DNA from: Cytophagaceae bacterium
Lineage (GTDB): Bacteria > Bacteroidota > Bacteroidia > Cytophagales > Spirosomataceae
Direction of reading: 5' to 3'
Length of the DNA stretch: 21,462 nucleotides
Assembly: GCA_027485075.1 (NCBI GenBank)
Contig: JAIXRT010000115.1
Coordinates: 1-21,462, forward strand
A program made the translations under genes and the position numbers. Under the pieces are notes generated by a model that saw only the letters and a list, made by a program, of their open reading frames with translations, was not told the origin of the DNA and searched no databases. Below, in pieces: positions 1 through 9,100 of this stretch; position 1 is the stretch's first letter; every line of letters begins with the position of its first letter.

Positions 1-1098
1 AAATTGGTGGCGAGCAGTGGGGCGGCCCAACAAATCGCATCGACGTTGATTCAGTTGTTTGGTGAAAAGAATATTTCGTGGGGTTTGATGTTCACGGGTT
101 TCATTATTGGTATTCCTTTATTTTATAACGTCGGCTTTGTGCTGATGATCCCATTGATTTTTGCCCTCGTGCAGAAATTCAAATTAAATCCTCTCATGGC
201 AGGCGTACCGATGATGGCTTCTTTGTCGGTGGCGCACGGATACTTGCCTCCACATCCATCTCCAGCTGCTTTGGTTGCGCAGTTTCATGCGAATATGGGA
301 ACGACCTTGATCTATGGGATCCTTGTTTCCATTCCGGCGATTATCTTAGCAGGACCCATTTTCGCCAAAACACTTGGCCACATCCAACCTAAACCCTTAA
401 AGACGTTTGCTGTTCAGGAGGTTCCAGAGGATGAATTGCCGAGTAAGTTTTCGAGTTTTTTAACGGCCTTGTTGCCCGTGTTTTTATTAGTGGTGACGAC
501 TGCGCTAGATGTGCAGCTGGGCAAAGATTCATCATTCAGTCCAGTTATACACTTAATTTCAGACCCCGCCATGGTGATGTTGGTGGCCATCTGTTTCGCT
601 ACTTGGACCTTGGGCCTACGTTTAGGTAAATCCATGGAGCATGTGATGGGTATATACACGGAGGCGGTGAAGGATGTAGGTATGATCTTATTGATTATTG
701 CGGGAGCGGGAACCTTCAAGGAAGTCTTGCTGGTGTCCGGCGTAAGTAAAGAAATTGCGGGCTACTTAGGTAGTTTGCCTATTCCTCCATTGGTATTAGG
801 CTGGTTGATGGCCGCGATCATACGCGTATGTATAGGTTCGGCAACGATCGCAGGCTTGACGGCGGCGGGCATGATTTTGCCTTTGGTCGCGAGTGGAGAT
901 GTTAATCCGAATTTAATGGTCTTGAGTATTGGTGCGGGGAGTTTGATGTTCTCGCATGTGAATGATACGGGATTTTGGATGTTTAAAGAATATTTTAATT
1001 TGTCGGTCAAAGAAACGATTCGTTCCTGGTCTTTGATGGAGACAATTGTGTCTGTAGCGGGTCTTTTAGGCGTGCTGGTATTAAACCAAATCGTTTAG
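1..1098 (+). CDS. GntP-family gluconate-type permease (5' partial)
   Basis: This is a cytoplasmic-membrane permease of the GntP family, whose members import gluconate or related sugar acids with protons. The reading frame is open from the first base and the opening residues (KLVASSG, then AAQQIA) match an internal part of GntT/GntP proteins. The true start therefore lies upstream, and the TTG at 4 is not the start. About 365 residues are visible against a usual 430-450, so roughly 75 N-terminal residues are missing. Family signatures include PLFYNVGFVLMIPLIF near 115-162, the YLPPHPSP loop at 241-264, and SHVNDTGFWMFKEYF near 952-996, all in a strongly hydrophobic multi-helix protein that ends normally at TAG. 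Gluconate as the actual substrate is inference. No kinase or dehydrogenase for it lies in the window, and the downstream SusC unit has its own promoter candidate. Confidence 0.93.
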   Translation, partial: KLVASSGAAQQIASTLIQLFGEKNISWGLMFTGFIIGIPLFYNVGFVLMIPLIFALVQKFKLNPLMAGVPMMASLSVAHGYLPPHPSPAALVAQFHANMGTTLIYGILVSIPAIILAGPIFAKTLGHIQPKPLKTFAVQEVPEDELPSKFSSFLTALLPVFLLVVTTALDVQLGKDSSFSPVIHLISDPAMVMLVAICFATWTLGLRLGKSMEHVMGIYTEAVKDVGMILLIIAGAGTFKEVLLVSGVSKEIAGYLGSLPIPPLVLGWLMAAIIRVCIGSATIAGLTAAGMILPLVASGDVNPNLMVLSIGAGSLMFSHVNDTGFWMFKEYFNLSVKETIRSWSLMETIVSVAGLLGVLVLNQIV

Positions 1099-1247
1099 GT
1101 TCCCGGAATCGTACTATTTTAGTCAAAATAATCACCTGGTGCTCACCTGAGTATATTCATATTCGCTTGTGTTTCCATGCGCTAAATCAGTGTGATTAAG
1201 GCATTTTCCCTTCGTTTATTCTGAAAAATGTCCATTTTGCCTTTGAT

Positions 1248-1266
1248 AATTTGGCAAAAATTTGGC
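1248..1266 (-). promoter_or_regulatory. Tandem GCCAAAT elements upstream of SusC 1 (putative operator)
   Basis: On the + strand AATTTGGC occurs at 1248-1255 and again at 1259-1266, an 11-base period. Read on the - strand the first copy is TTTGCCAAAT, the same ten bases seen before SusC 3, 4 and 5. The second copy overlaps the TTTG proposed as the -33 element. A binding site for a shared regulator is inference from recurrence; no regulator gene is in the window. Confidence 0.45.
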
Positions 1267-1293
1267 TCTTTATTAACATTTCCCTAATTTTCG
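1261..1293 (+). promoter_or_regulatory. Candidate promoter for unit 1
   Basis: TTTG at 1261-1264 is followed 20 bases later by TAATTTTCG at 1285-1293, close to the Bacteroidota pattern TTG/TTTG, about 19-20 bases, TAnnTTTG, except that C replaces the final G. A start near 1299 would give a leader of about 45 bases. Similar TAnnTTTCG strings sit before SusC 3 (10929) and SusC 4 (15825). Confidence 0.4.
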
Positions 1294-1344
1294 GGTTACA
1301 ATTAATTAGTTAAACTTATTTTTTCACCCCAAACTAAAAAGTAC

Positions 1345-4293
1345 ATGAAAAAACTATTACTAATTTGGGCTATGATTCTTGCTTTCGTAAGCGTGATACA
1401 AGCTCAAAATTCAATTAGTGTGCGACAAGTCACCGGAAGGGTTACTTCAGTCGAAGATGGTTCTGCACTTCCTGGTGTTACCATCTCAATTAAGGGAACA
1501 GCAAGAGGAACTCAAACTGATGCCAATGGAAATTACACATTGTCAGCAGCCTCTAACACTACATTGGTATTCTCCTTTGTAGGATTAAACACACAAAGTG
1601 TTTCAGTAGGTAACCAATCGGTTATCAACGTGGCGTTATCTACGGATTCACGTCAGTTATCTGAAGTCGTTGTGACGGGTTACAGTTCGATTCAAAAGCG
1701 AACTTTCTCTGGTGCGACAGCAAACATTTCATCTAAAGAAGTAGCTAAGCAGCCATTTGGTTCATTCGACCAGGCTTTGCAAGGTGCGGCTACAGGTGTA
1801 TCTGTTATGGCGAATGGTGGTCAACCGGGCCAACAAGCCGTTGTGCGTATTCGTGGTAACGGTTCCATCAATGGTGTGAATACGCCATTATTTATTCTAG
1901 ATGGAGTTGAGATTTCTGCGGCTGATTTTCAGACGATGAACCAGGGTGACTTCGAGAGTATCGAGGTACTAAAGGATGCTGTGTCAACAGGTATTTATGG
2001 TTCTAGAGGAGCTAATGGAGTATTCGTTATTACGACGAAGCGTGGTAAAGCGGGTCAAGTTCAGATCAACTATGATTATCAATTAGGTCAAAGCACGATG
2101 CCAGAAGATCGCTTAATTGTGATGACTAGTGAGCAGAAAATTAAGTATGAGCTTCAGCGTGGCAATCCTTACGGATGGTCTAAAGCAGAGAGTGATTCAT
2201 TAAGCAAGGTTAACTTTAGCTGGCGCGATGAATTGTTCCGCACAGCGAAAACGGAGCAACACCAAATCTCAGCAACAGGTGGTAACGAAGCGAGCAAGTT
2301 CTATGCTTCTTTAGCCTACATGGACCAAGAAGGTATTGTGAAGACAACTGGATTGAAGCGTTACACGGTACGTGCGAATGTGGATAACACGGTTAAGAAC
2401 TTCAAATTTGGTTTAGGTATTCAAGGTGGTTTCTCTGATCGTACAAATACATCAGAAGCGAATACGTTTTTGAGTTCACCTTTGAATGCGATTCGTTGGA
2501 GTAACCCATATGAGGTAGCCCAACTTCCTGATGGAAGCTACAATCAATCAGGTGGTGCAGGTACTGGCCAATTAGGTTCAGGTCAGCCAAACGGTGCGAT
2601 GGAGTTGTTTTTAAACTACAACTTTAATAAGCAAATTAAAGGTGTGGCTACATCTTATTTAGAGTATCATATCCCAGCAGTGAAAGGTTTGTTTTTAAGA
2701 ACAAACTGGGGTGTTGACTATACACAAAATGAAAATGCGGCCTTTACAGATCCGCGCGTTTCAGGTGGTATTGCACGTCAAGGTATCTTGACAAGAGCGA
2801 TGAACAGAAACTTCCGTTTTACTGGAACGACTTCATTAAACTACAATGCGACGTTCGGTAAGCACGAAATCAGTGCAGGTGTTTTTGGTGAATTGATCAA
2901 GAATGACTTCAGATCTTTTCAGTTTACAGGTTACGGATTTACGAATGGATTCACGAACGAAGCAGGTATCACACCAGGAACGGCTACAACGCCTAACTAC
3001 ATTCCAGCGGTTGCAGGTAATGGTGATCAATATGGCTTAATGTCTGTTTTTGCTACTGCAAACTACGGATATGATGGAAAGTATTTCTTGAACGTTGTTG
3101 CGCGTCGCGATGGTTCGTCTCGTTTTGGTTTGAACAATAAGTGGGCAAACTTTGGATCTGTAGGAGCTGTGTGGTTAGCTAGCGAAGAAGCATTTATTAG
3201 AGATATCGCGTTTATCTCTAGCTTGAAGTTTAGAGCTAGTTACGGTACAACAGGTAACAATGGTGCTGACTTGTATCCTATTCCACAATTCGGAAGAACT
3301 TCATACGCAGGTGTAGGTGCATGGTCACCAAGTGTACCGGGTAACCCACGTTTAACTTGGGAGATCAACTCAACAGCTAATATTGGTGTTGACTTTTCTG
3401 TCATGAAAAATAGAATCAATGGTACTGTTGAGGTGTATACACGTAATACAACAGATCAGTTCTATAACTTGCCAGTAGATCCATCTTCAGGTGGTTTTAC
3501 ATCGATCCAAAGTAACTTTGGTGAGGTTCAAAACCAAGGTATTGAAGTTTCGTTAAATGCAGACATTATCAAAACTGGATCATTCACATGGAACATTGGT
3601 GGTAATATCTCATACAACAAAAACGAAATTGTGGCATTGCCTCAAGATAACGTAATTTCTGGTGTGACTGTATTATCTAAAGGAAGCCCAATCAATACCT
3701 TATTCTTGGTTCCTTTCGCGGGTGTTGATCCGGAAACAGGAAATGCCTTGTACACGAAGTTAGATGGTACTAAAACACAGACATTTAACGTAGCGGATAA
3801 AATCAAGTATGGTACGTCTGATGCACCATTGTTCGGTGGTTTAACGACTAGACTTTCTTATGCAGGGTTTGATTTAAGTGCTCAGGCCAACTTCTTCTTA
3901 GGTAGAGAAATGTATAATAATGATTTGAATAACATCATTAACCCAACGTACTACTGGGATAACATGCATATTTCTGTGCTTAATGAGTGGACGCCTACGA
4001 ATAAAATCACGGATGTTCCAAGACCAGGAAACCCATACAGAGCTCAAACATCTAGATTAATTGATGATGCTAGTTTCTGGAGACTTCGTAACGTAACATT
4101 AGGTTATACGTTTAATGCGAACACGTTAAAGAAGATCAAAGTTAGATCTGCACGTGTTTTCGTTCAAGGACAAAACCTATTTACGATTACTAAATTTAGA
4201 GGTTTTGATCCAGAGGCTACAGGTACTTCATTAACAGGTGCGCAGTATCCTTCCTTGGTACAAACTACATTTGGTTTAAGCATTGGGTTTTAA
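1345..4293 (+). CDS. SusC/RagA TonB-linked outer-membrane transporter, unit 1
   Basis: A TonB-dependent outer-membrane barrel expected to import a ligand captured by the SusD protein encoded 20 bases downstream. The 982 residues show a Sec signal peptide (1-20, cleavage after IQA before Q21), a carboxypeptidase-D regulatory-like domain (about 28-101, with LPGVTISIKGT and DANGNY), a TonB-box-like EVVVTGY at 107-113, and a plug domain to about 235 carrying VRIRGNGSI, LDGVE (185-189) and YGSRGANGVFVITT. The barrel follows and ends in an aromatic residue (LSIGF), as expected for Bam-dependent assembly. The ATG is chosen because the signal peptide begins there and the A-rich AAACTAAA leader precedes it. 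It is the shortest complete SusC here. There is no STN domain, so anti-sigma signalling is not expected. Arginine codons shift from mainly CGN to mainly AGA after about 3180. The substrate is unknown. Confidence 0.95.
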   Translation: MKKLLLIWAMILAFVSVIQAQNSISVRQVTGRVTSVEDGSALPGVTISIKGTARGTQTDANGNYTLSAASNTTLVFSFVGLNTQSVSVGNQSVINVALSTDSRQLSEVVVTGYSSIQKRTFSGATANISSKEVAKQPFGSFDQALQGAATGVSVMANGGQPGQQAVVRIRGNGSINGVNTPLFILDGVEISAADFQTMNQGDFESIEVLKDAVSTGIYGSRGANGVFVITTKRGKAGQVQINYDYQLGQSTMPEDRLIVMTSEQKIKYELQRGNPYGWSKAESDSLSKVNFSWRDELFRTAKTEQHQISATGGNEASKFYASLAYMDQEGIVKTTGLKRYTVRANVDNTVKNFKFGLGIQGGFSDRTNTSEANTFLSSPLNAIRWSNPYEVAQLPDGSYNQSGGAGTGQLGSGQPNGAMELFLNYNFNKQIKGVATSYLEYHIPAVKGLFLRTNWGVDYTQNENAAFTDPRVSGGIARQGILTRAMNRNFRFTGTTSLNYNATFGKHEISAGVFGELIKNDFRSFQFTGYGFTNGFTNEAGITPGTATTPNYIPAVAGNGDQYGLMSVFATANYGYDGKYFLNVVARRDGSSRFGLNNKWANFGSVGAVWLASEEAFIRDIAFISSLKFRASYGTTGNNGADLYPIPQFGRTSYAGVGAWSPSVPGNPRLTWEINSTANIGVDFSVMKNRINGTVEVYTRNTTDQFYNLPVDPSSGGFTSIQSNFGEVQNQGIEVSLNADIIKTGSFTWNIGGNISYNKNEIVALPQDNVISGVTVLSKGSPINTLFLVPFAGVDPETGNALYTKLDGTKTQTFNVADKIKYGTSDAPLFGGLTTRLSYAGFDLSAQANFFLGREMYNNDLNNIINPTYYWDNMHISVLNEWTPTNKITDVPRPGNPYRAQTSRLIDDASFWRLRNVTLGYTFNANTLKKIKVRSARVFVQGQNLFTITKFRGFDPEATGTSLTGAQYPSLVQTTFGLSIGF

Positions 4294-4313
4294 TTATTAA
4301 ACACTTAGATATT

Positions 4314-5828
4314 ATGATAACTAAAATATTCAAACGTACCTCAGCATTGGTATTAATCGCTGCATTTACGTTGCAAAGCTGCCAAGACAGTTTTGTTAAT
4401 CTTGCGCCAGAATTTACGCTGGACGCCGTGAATAACCCATCTGATATGGGTCAATTAGAGCAGGTACTTGACGGTGCCTATGCAAACTTCAGAGCCAATG
4501 ATTACTATGGATCTGGAAGTGGTACGGGTGCTGGCTTAGCCATTATGCCCGATGTATTAAGTGATAACTTGTATGAAACAATTCAAACGTTGGCAAATTC
4601 GAGAGATATGTCAAACTTCCAGTTTCAGCAAAATACCGCTCAAATTACGAACATCTACAATGCAGGTTACAAGGTAATTTCTGTGGCTAACATTGTATTG
4701 AGAGACGTAGATAAGTTTACGACGCCGGCGAATAAAAAGACGGCAAATCGTATTAAAGGTCAAGCACATGCGATTAGAGCGATGGCTCATTTTGATCTTT
4801 TCAGATATTTTGCAGAAAACTATGATCGCAATAGCACGACAACGTTAGCGTTGAATTATAGCAAAACGTTTGAGATTTCTTCGGATGCAAAGCCAGTAAG
4901 ATTATCAAACAAAGTATACTATGATGAAATGTTTGCTGATATTAATGCAGCACAAACACTTTTAGCGGATATTGACAAAAACGTAAATCAAGGATTTGCA
5001 GTTATTCGTCCTAAAATGGGTTTAGCAGCTGTTCATTTATTGAAAGCACGTGTTTCGCTTTATGCAGGTTTGTATGCGGATGCAATCGCAGCAGCAACGG
5101 CAGGTATCGCTATTGCACCGGCGTTAGTTAACAATCAAACTACGTTCAACGGGATGTACTCAGAGGCAGCTGCTGGTGAGATCATTTGGAACGTACAATT
5201 TGACGCAGGTCAAAGTGGACCTTCATTTATTGCATTCTTCGCAACGAATAACAGAAGTTATTTCCGTCCAGCGTTAGAAATCGCAACGATTGCGGGTACA
5301 ACTGGTTTGATTCGTAGCAATGACATCCGTTACGGTGCTTATTTTGCGAATGTGAACAGAACGACTGAAGTTCCTCAGGCCTTAGCTTTAACTAAGTATA
5401 GAGGTAAAGGTGGTGTTTCTAACGGTAATGCGAATTTTATTGCTATGAAAACGGCGGAGTTATACTTGATCAGAGCAGAAGCGTATGCACGTTCAAGCAC
5501 GCCTCAAGATGCCTTAGCGATGCGCGATTTGAACGCAGTTAGAACGGCTAGAATTAGCGGCTATGTGAATGAAGATTTAACAGGAGCTACGTTGGTTAAT
5601 GCCATCGCTGATGAGAGAAGAAGAGAGTTCGTGGGCGAAGGTCACCGTTTCTTTGACTTGAAGCGTACGTCTAGAACATTAACACGTGGAAGTACGTGCG
5701 GAATTCCAGCACAATCTCCAGTAGATAGATGTTCATTAACTCCTACTGCGAGAGAGTGGACTTTCCCTATCACGGAAACGTTAACGAATGCAAATCCTAA
5801 TTTGGTTCAAAACCCAAGTTGGAAGTAA
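4314..5828 (+). CDS. SusD/RagB surface lipoprotein, unit 1
   Basis: A ligand-binding lipoprotein expected to sit on the outer face of the outer membrane as the lid of the upstream SusC barrel. The 504 residues begin with a lipoprotein signal peptide and lipobox LQSC, with C23 the predicted lipidated residue. The following QDS provides an acidic residue of the kind seen in Bacteroidota surface-export signals. Classical RagB/SusD marks are IRAMAHFDLFRYFAENY (about 150-167), MKTAELYLIRAEAYAR (378-393), and REFVGEGHRFFDLKRTSR near 437-454, with a typical C-terminus ending NPSWK. This is the classical two-part family (SusD-like N-terminal TPR region plus SusD/RagB domain) at normal length. C462 and C473 in the C-terminal region could form a disulfide, but that is a guess. 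The substrate cannot be inferred, since no enzyme gene is linked. Confidence 0.94.
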   Translation: MITKIFKRTSALVLIAAFTLQSCQDSFVNLAPEFTLDAVNNPSDMGQLEQVLDGAYANFRANDYYGSGSGTGAGLAIMPDVLSDNLYETIQTLANSRDMSNFQFQQNTAQITNIYNAGYKVISVANIVLRDVDKFTTPANKKTANRIKGQAHAIRAMAHFDLFRYFAENYDRNSTTTLALNYSKTFEISSDAKPVRLSNKVYYDEMFADINAAQTLLADIDKNVNQGFAVIRPKMGLAAVHLLKARVSLYAGLYADAIAAATAGIAIAPALVNNQTTFNGMYSEAAAGEIIWNVQFDAGQSGPSFIAFFATNNRSYFRPALEIATIAGTTGLIRSNDIRYGAYFANVNRTTEVPQALALTKYRGKGGVSNGNANFIAMKTAELYLIRAEAYARSSTPQDALAMRDLNAVRTARISGYVNEDLTGATLVNAIADERRREFVGEGHRFFDLKRTSRTLTRGSTCGIPAQSPVDRCSLTPTAREWTFPITETLTNANPNLVQNPSWK

Positions 5829-5855
5829 TTTATTTGTCATAAGCATGACAGTAGA

Positions 5856-5890
5856 AAAGGGGGTAAGCGAAAGCTTACCCCCTTTCTTTT
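5856..5890 (+). terminator. Intrinsic terminator after unit 1
   Basis: A 13-base-pair stem (5856-5868 with 5873-5885, core GGGGGTAAGC/GCTTACCCCC) closes a GAAA tetraloop of the stable GNRA type and runs into a T-rich tail. It lies 27 bases after the SusD 1 stop and should separate units 1 and 2. Confidence 0.9.
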
Positions 5891-5990
5891 TGAGGGACTT
5901 CGCCTGCTCATTTGTGGCGCTTTGCAAGGCTACAGCCATACGGTTTTTGTTCCAGTTGGCTCAGATTGTTTAGTTAGTGGAAATTTTAGC

Positions 5991-6001
5991 GAATATTTGG
6001 C
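5991..6001 (-). promoter_or_regulatory. GCCAAAT element upstream of SusC 2 (putative operator)
   Basis: GAATATTTGGC reads GCCAAATATTC on the - strand, matching the SusC 4 element for 11 bases. The TTT half of the palindrome is not preserved here (CA precedes the GCC), so this is the most diverged copy. It lies about 80 bases upstream of the candidate -7 element. Confidence 0.4.
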
Positions 6002-6057
6002 TGTATTGAATTTCAGCAGGGGTTCTGTAGGCTGATCATTCCTTTTTCGAAATTTTC

Positions 6058-6087
6058 TTTGGTCGGAATAAGAAAATCTATAACTTG
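6058..6087 (+). promoter_or_regulatory. Candidate promoter for unit 2
   Basis: TTTG at 6058-6061 is followed 19 bases later by TAACTTG at 6081-6087, one base short of the Bacteroidota TAnnTTTG -7 consensus. Transcription would begin near 6094, leaving a leader of about 36 bases. Confidence 0.4.
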
Positions 6088-6129
6088 CATAACTTTTATT
6101 AATATTTTTCATTAATTAAATTAATCAAC

Positions 6130-9100
6130 ATGAAAAAACTCTTACTCATTTGGGTAATGGTAATGACTGTGTTCAGTTCATTATTCGCTCAAAACTCAAT
6201 TTCACTGAGACAAGTAACTGGTCAAGTTACTTCATCAGAAGATGGTGCTGCTCTACCAGGAGTTAGTGTCAGCTTGAAAGGTACCGCTCGTGGTACAACA
6301 ACTGGCGCCGATGGATCTTATAAGATTTCAGTAGGCGACGGTGCAGTTTTAGTATTCGGCTTTGTCGGATATAAGCAACAAACAATTTCTGTAGGAAGTC
6401 AAACGGCTATTAACGTAGTTTTGGCATCTGATGCTTCTGAATTAAATGAAGTTGTTGTTACTGCCTTGGGTTTAACCCGTACAAAAAACTCATTGCCTTA
6501 TGCTGCGCAGCAAATCAAGGGAGATGAGTTAACGCGTGTCCGTTCAGGAAACGCATTCTCTCAATTATCTGGTAAAGTATCTGGTGTTCAAATTACACAA
6601 GGTAACTCAATCGGTGGTTCGACGAACGTTGTTATTCGTGGATCTAAGTCGTTGACAGGTAATAACCAAGCCATGTTTGTTGTGGATGGTGTGCCTATCG
6701 ATAACTCCGTGACAAACTCAACGAACCAGCGTACGGGTCGTGGAGGATATGATTACGGTAATGCTGCGGCAGATATTAACCCGGATGACATTGAGTCAAT
6801 GACAGTATTGAAAGGAGCTGCGGCTACGGCACTTTACGGATCTCGTGCATCGAATGGTGTGATCATGATCACGACTAAGAAAGCGAAGAAAGGTTTAGGA
6901 TTGACAATTAACTCAGGTTTATCTGTTGGTACGATTGACAAAACAACTTTCCCTAAATACCAAAACCAATATGGTGCTGGTTATTCTGATCCATATCAAA
7001 AAGATGGTTTTTTCTATTTTGATGCGAATGGTGATGGTCAAGATGATTTAGTTGTACCTACATCGGAAGATGCGTCATACGGTACCAAGTTTGATGGTCG
7101 TATGGTTTACCACTGGGATGCTTTTGATCCTGCTGGTCCTAACTTCCAAAAAGCGAAGCCATGGTCAGCTGCGGCGAATACACCTGAAAAATTCTATGAA
7201 ACTGCGATTTCAAATAATACAAATATTGCATTAGATGGCGCAACGGATAAAGGATCTTTCAAATTAGGTTATACGCGTAACGAAGATCGTGGTACATTAC
7301 CGAATTCATCGGTGATTAAGAACATCATGAACATTTCAGGTACGTATCAGATTTCACCTAAGTTAGTTGCTTCTGCAACGTCAAACTTCTCTGTTGTTTC
7401 TGGTTTAGGTCGTTACGGAACAGGTTATGATGGATTGAACGTGAATCAAAACTTCCGTCAGTGGTATCAAACAAACGTAGATATCGTAGAGCAAAAAGAA
7501 GCTTATTTCCGTAATAACAAGAACGTTACTTGGAACTGGTCTGATCCTTCTACTGCAGCAGGTTTGAAGCCTATCTATACAGATAACTACTACTGGACTC
7601 GTTACCAAAATTATGAGAATGATACACGTACACGTGTGTTTGGTAATGCGATGTTGAACTACAAGCCTACGGATTATTTAAATATCTTAGGTCGTATCAC
7701 GATGGATTCATATGATGAATTCCAAGAGGAGCGTATTGCAGTAGGTTCTACGGATATCCCTGAGTATTCTCGTTATGATCGTCACTTTGAGGAAATCAAC
7801 TATGATTTAATCTCAAACTTTGACAAGAATTTAACTGCTGACATCAATTTGAAGGCCTTAGCTGGTTTAAACTTACGTAAGTCGTTAAACCGTTCGATCT
7901 ATGCCATCACAAATGGTGGTTTGATTGTACCAGGTTTGTATTCGATTGCAAACTCGAAAGGTACTGTTTCAGCGCCTTCAGAGAGTTACAATCCACGTGA
8001 AGTGTTTGGCCTTTTCGGAGGAGCGACATTAACATACAAGGACTTCTTAACGTTAGATGGAACTGTTCGTCAAGATAAATCATCTACGTTGCCTGTGGAG
8101 AACAATGCGTATTTATACTATGCAGGATCAGCTAGCTGGTTATTCTCACACCATTTTGAAGATTTGCCTTGGTTAACATCAGGTAAGCTTCGTGCAAACT
8201 ATGCAACAGTAGGTAATGATGCTCCTTGGGGATCAATCAAAAACGTATATGATCAACCGGCTCCGTTTGGTTCTACGATTTTGTTCTCGGTACCAGGAAC
8301 GCAAAACAATCCAGGTTTGAAGCCAGAGCAAACGATTTCGAAGGAGATTGGTTTGGAAATGGCATTTATGCAAAACCGTTTTGGATTTGATTTGACTTAC
8401 TACCACACAAATACGTTGGATCAAATTTTACCAGCAGCCGTTTCTACAGCTACAGGTTATAACTCAACGTTTGTTAATGCAGGTAACATTGAGAACAAAG
8501 GTTTTGAGGTGAGCGTTTACGCAAACCCAATCAAAACTCCAGATTTCTCATGGAATGTAAACATAAACTATACGCGTAACCGCAATAAAGTTTTAAGTCT
8601 ATACAATGAAAGCCAAAACTTACAGTTGGCCTCTTTCCAAGGTGGTGTTACATTGAACGCATCGGTAGGAGAGCCTTATGGTATTTTGAAAGGTAGAACA
8701 TGGAAGTTTGTCAATGGAGAGAAATTAGTGAAGGCTAATGGATACTATGACATGACGACAACGACGACGAACAACATCGGTAATGTTAATCCTGATTGGA
8801 TCGGTGGTGTAAACAACTCATTCCGTTACAAGAATGTAACATTTAGTTTCTTGATTGATGTGAAAGCTGGAGGTTCTATCTTCTCGTTGGATCAATATTA
8901 CGGAGCTGCAACAGGTGTGTTAGCGGAATCAGCATTGCTTAATGATTTAGGCAAGCCTTCACGTAATGATTTAGCTGATGGTGGTGGTGTAATCGTACCA
9001 GGTGTGTTAGCGGATGGTTCTAAGAATAACATTCGTGTAGGTAATGACTATGGTATCTTCGGATATTACCGTAATCCACAGCATGCGTTCATTTATGATG

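Larger units (their letters stand above)
1099..1344. other. Intergenic region between the permease and the SusC/SusD array
   Basis: This 246-base AT-rich gap holds no gene I can support. There is no convincing GC-rich hairpin with a T-run after the permease. It contains two TCACCTG direct repeats (1132-1138 and 1143-1149, one helical turn apart), two tandem ATTTGGC elements at 1249-1266, a -33/-7 promoter candidate at 1261-1293, and an A-rich leader, AAACTAAA, at 1331-1338 just before the first SusC start. Confidence 0.7.
5829..6129. other. Intergenic region between units 1 and 2
   Basis: This 301-base gap holds no supportable gene. It contains the unit 1 terminator (5856-5890), an ATTTGGC element at 5995-6001, a promoter candidate at 6058-6087, and a 15-base AT-only palindrome at 6111-6125 immediately before the SusC 2 start. 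Short open frames across it have no family signature or codon pattern. Confidence 0.7.

Noticed and set aside
414..719. Open frame of about 100 codons on the - strand inside the permease gene
   Set aside because: It lies wholly within a well-recognised GntP coding region, has no family signature and no promoter or leader of its own.
5788..6112. Small open frames on both strands spanning the gap between units 1 and 2
   Set aside because: They run through the terminator hairpin and promoter region and have no recognisable content.
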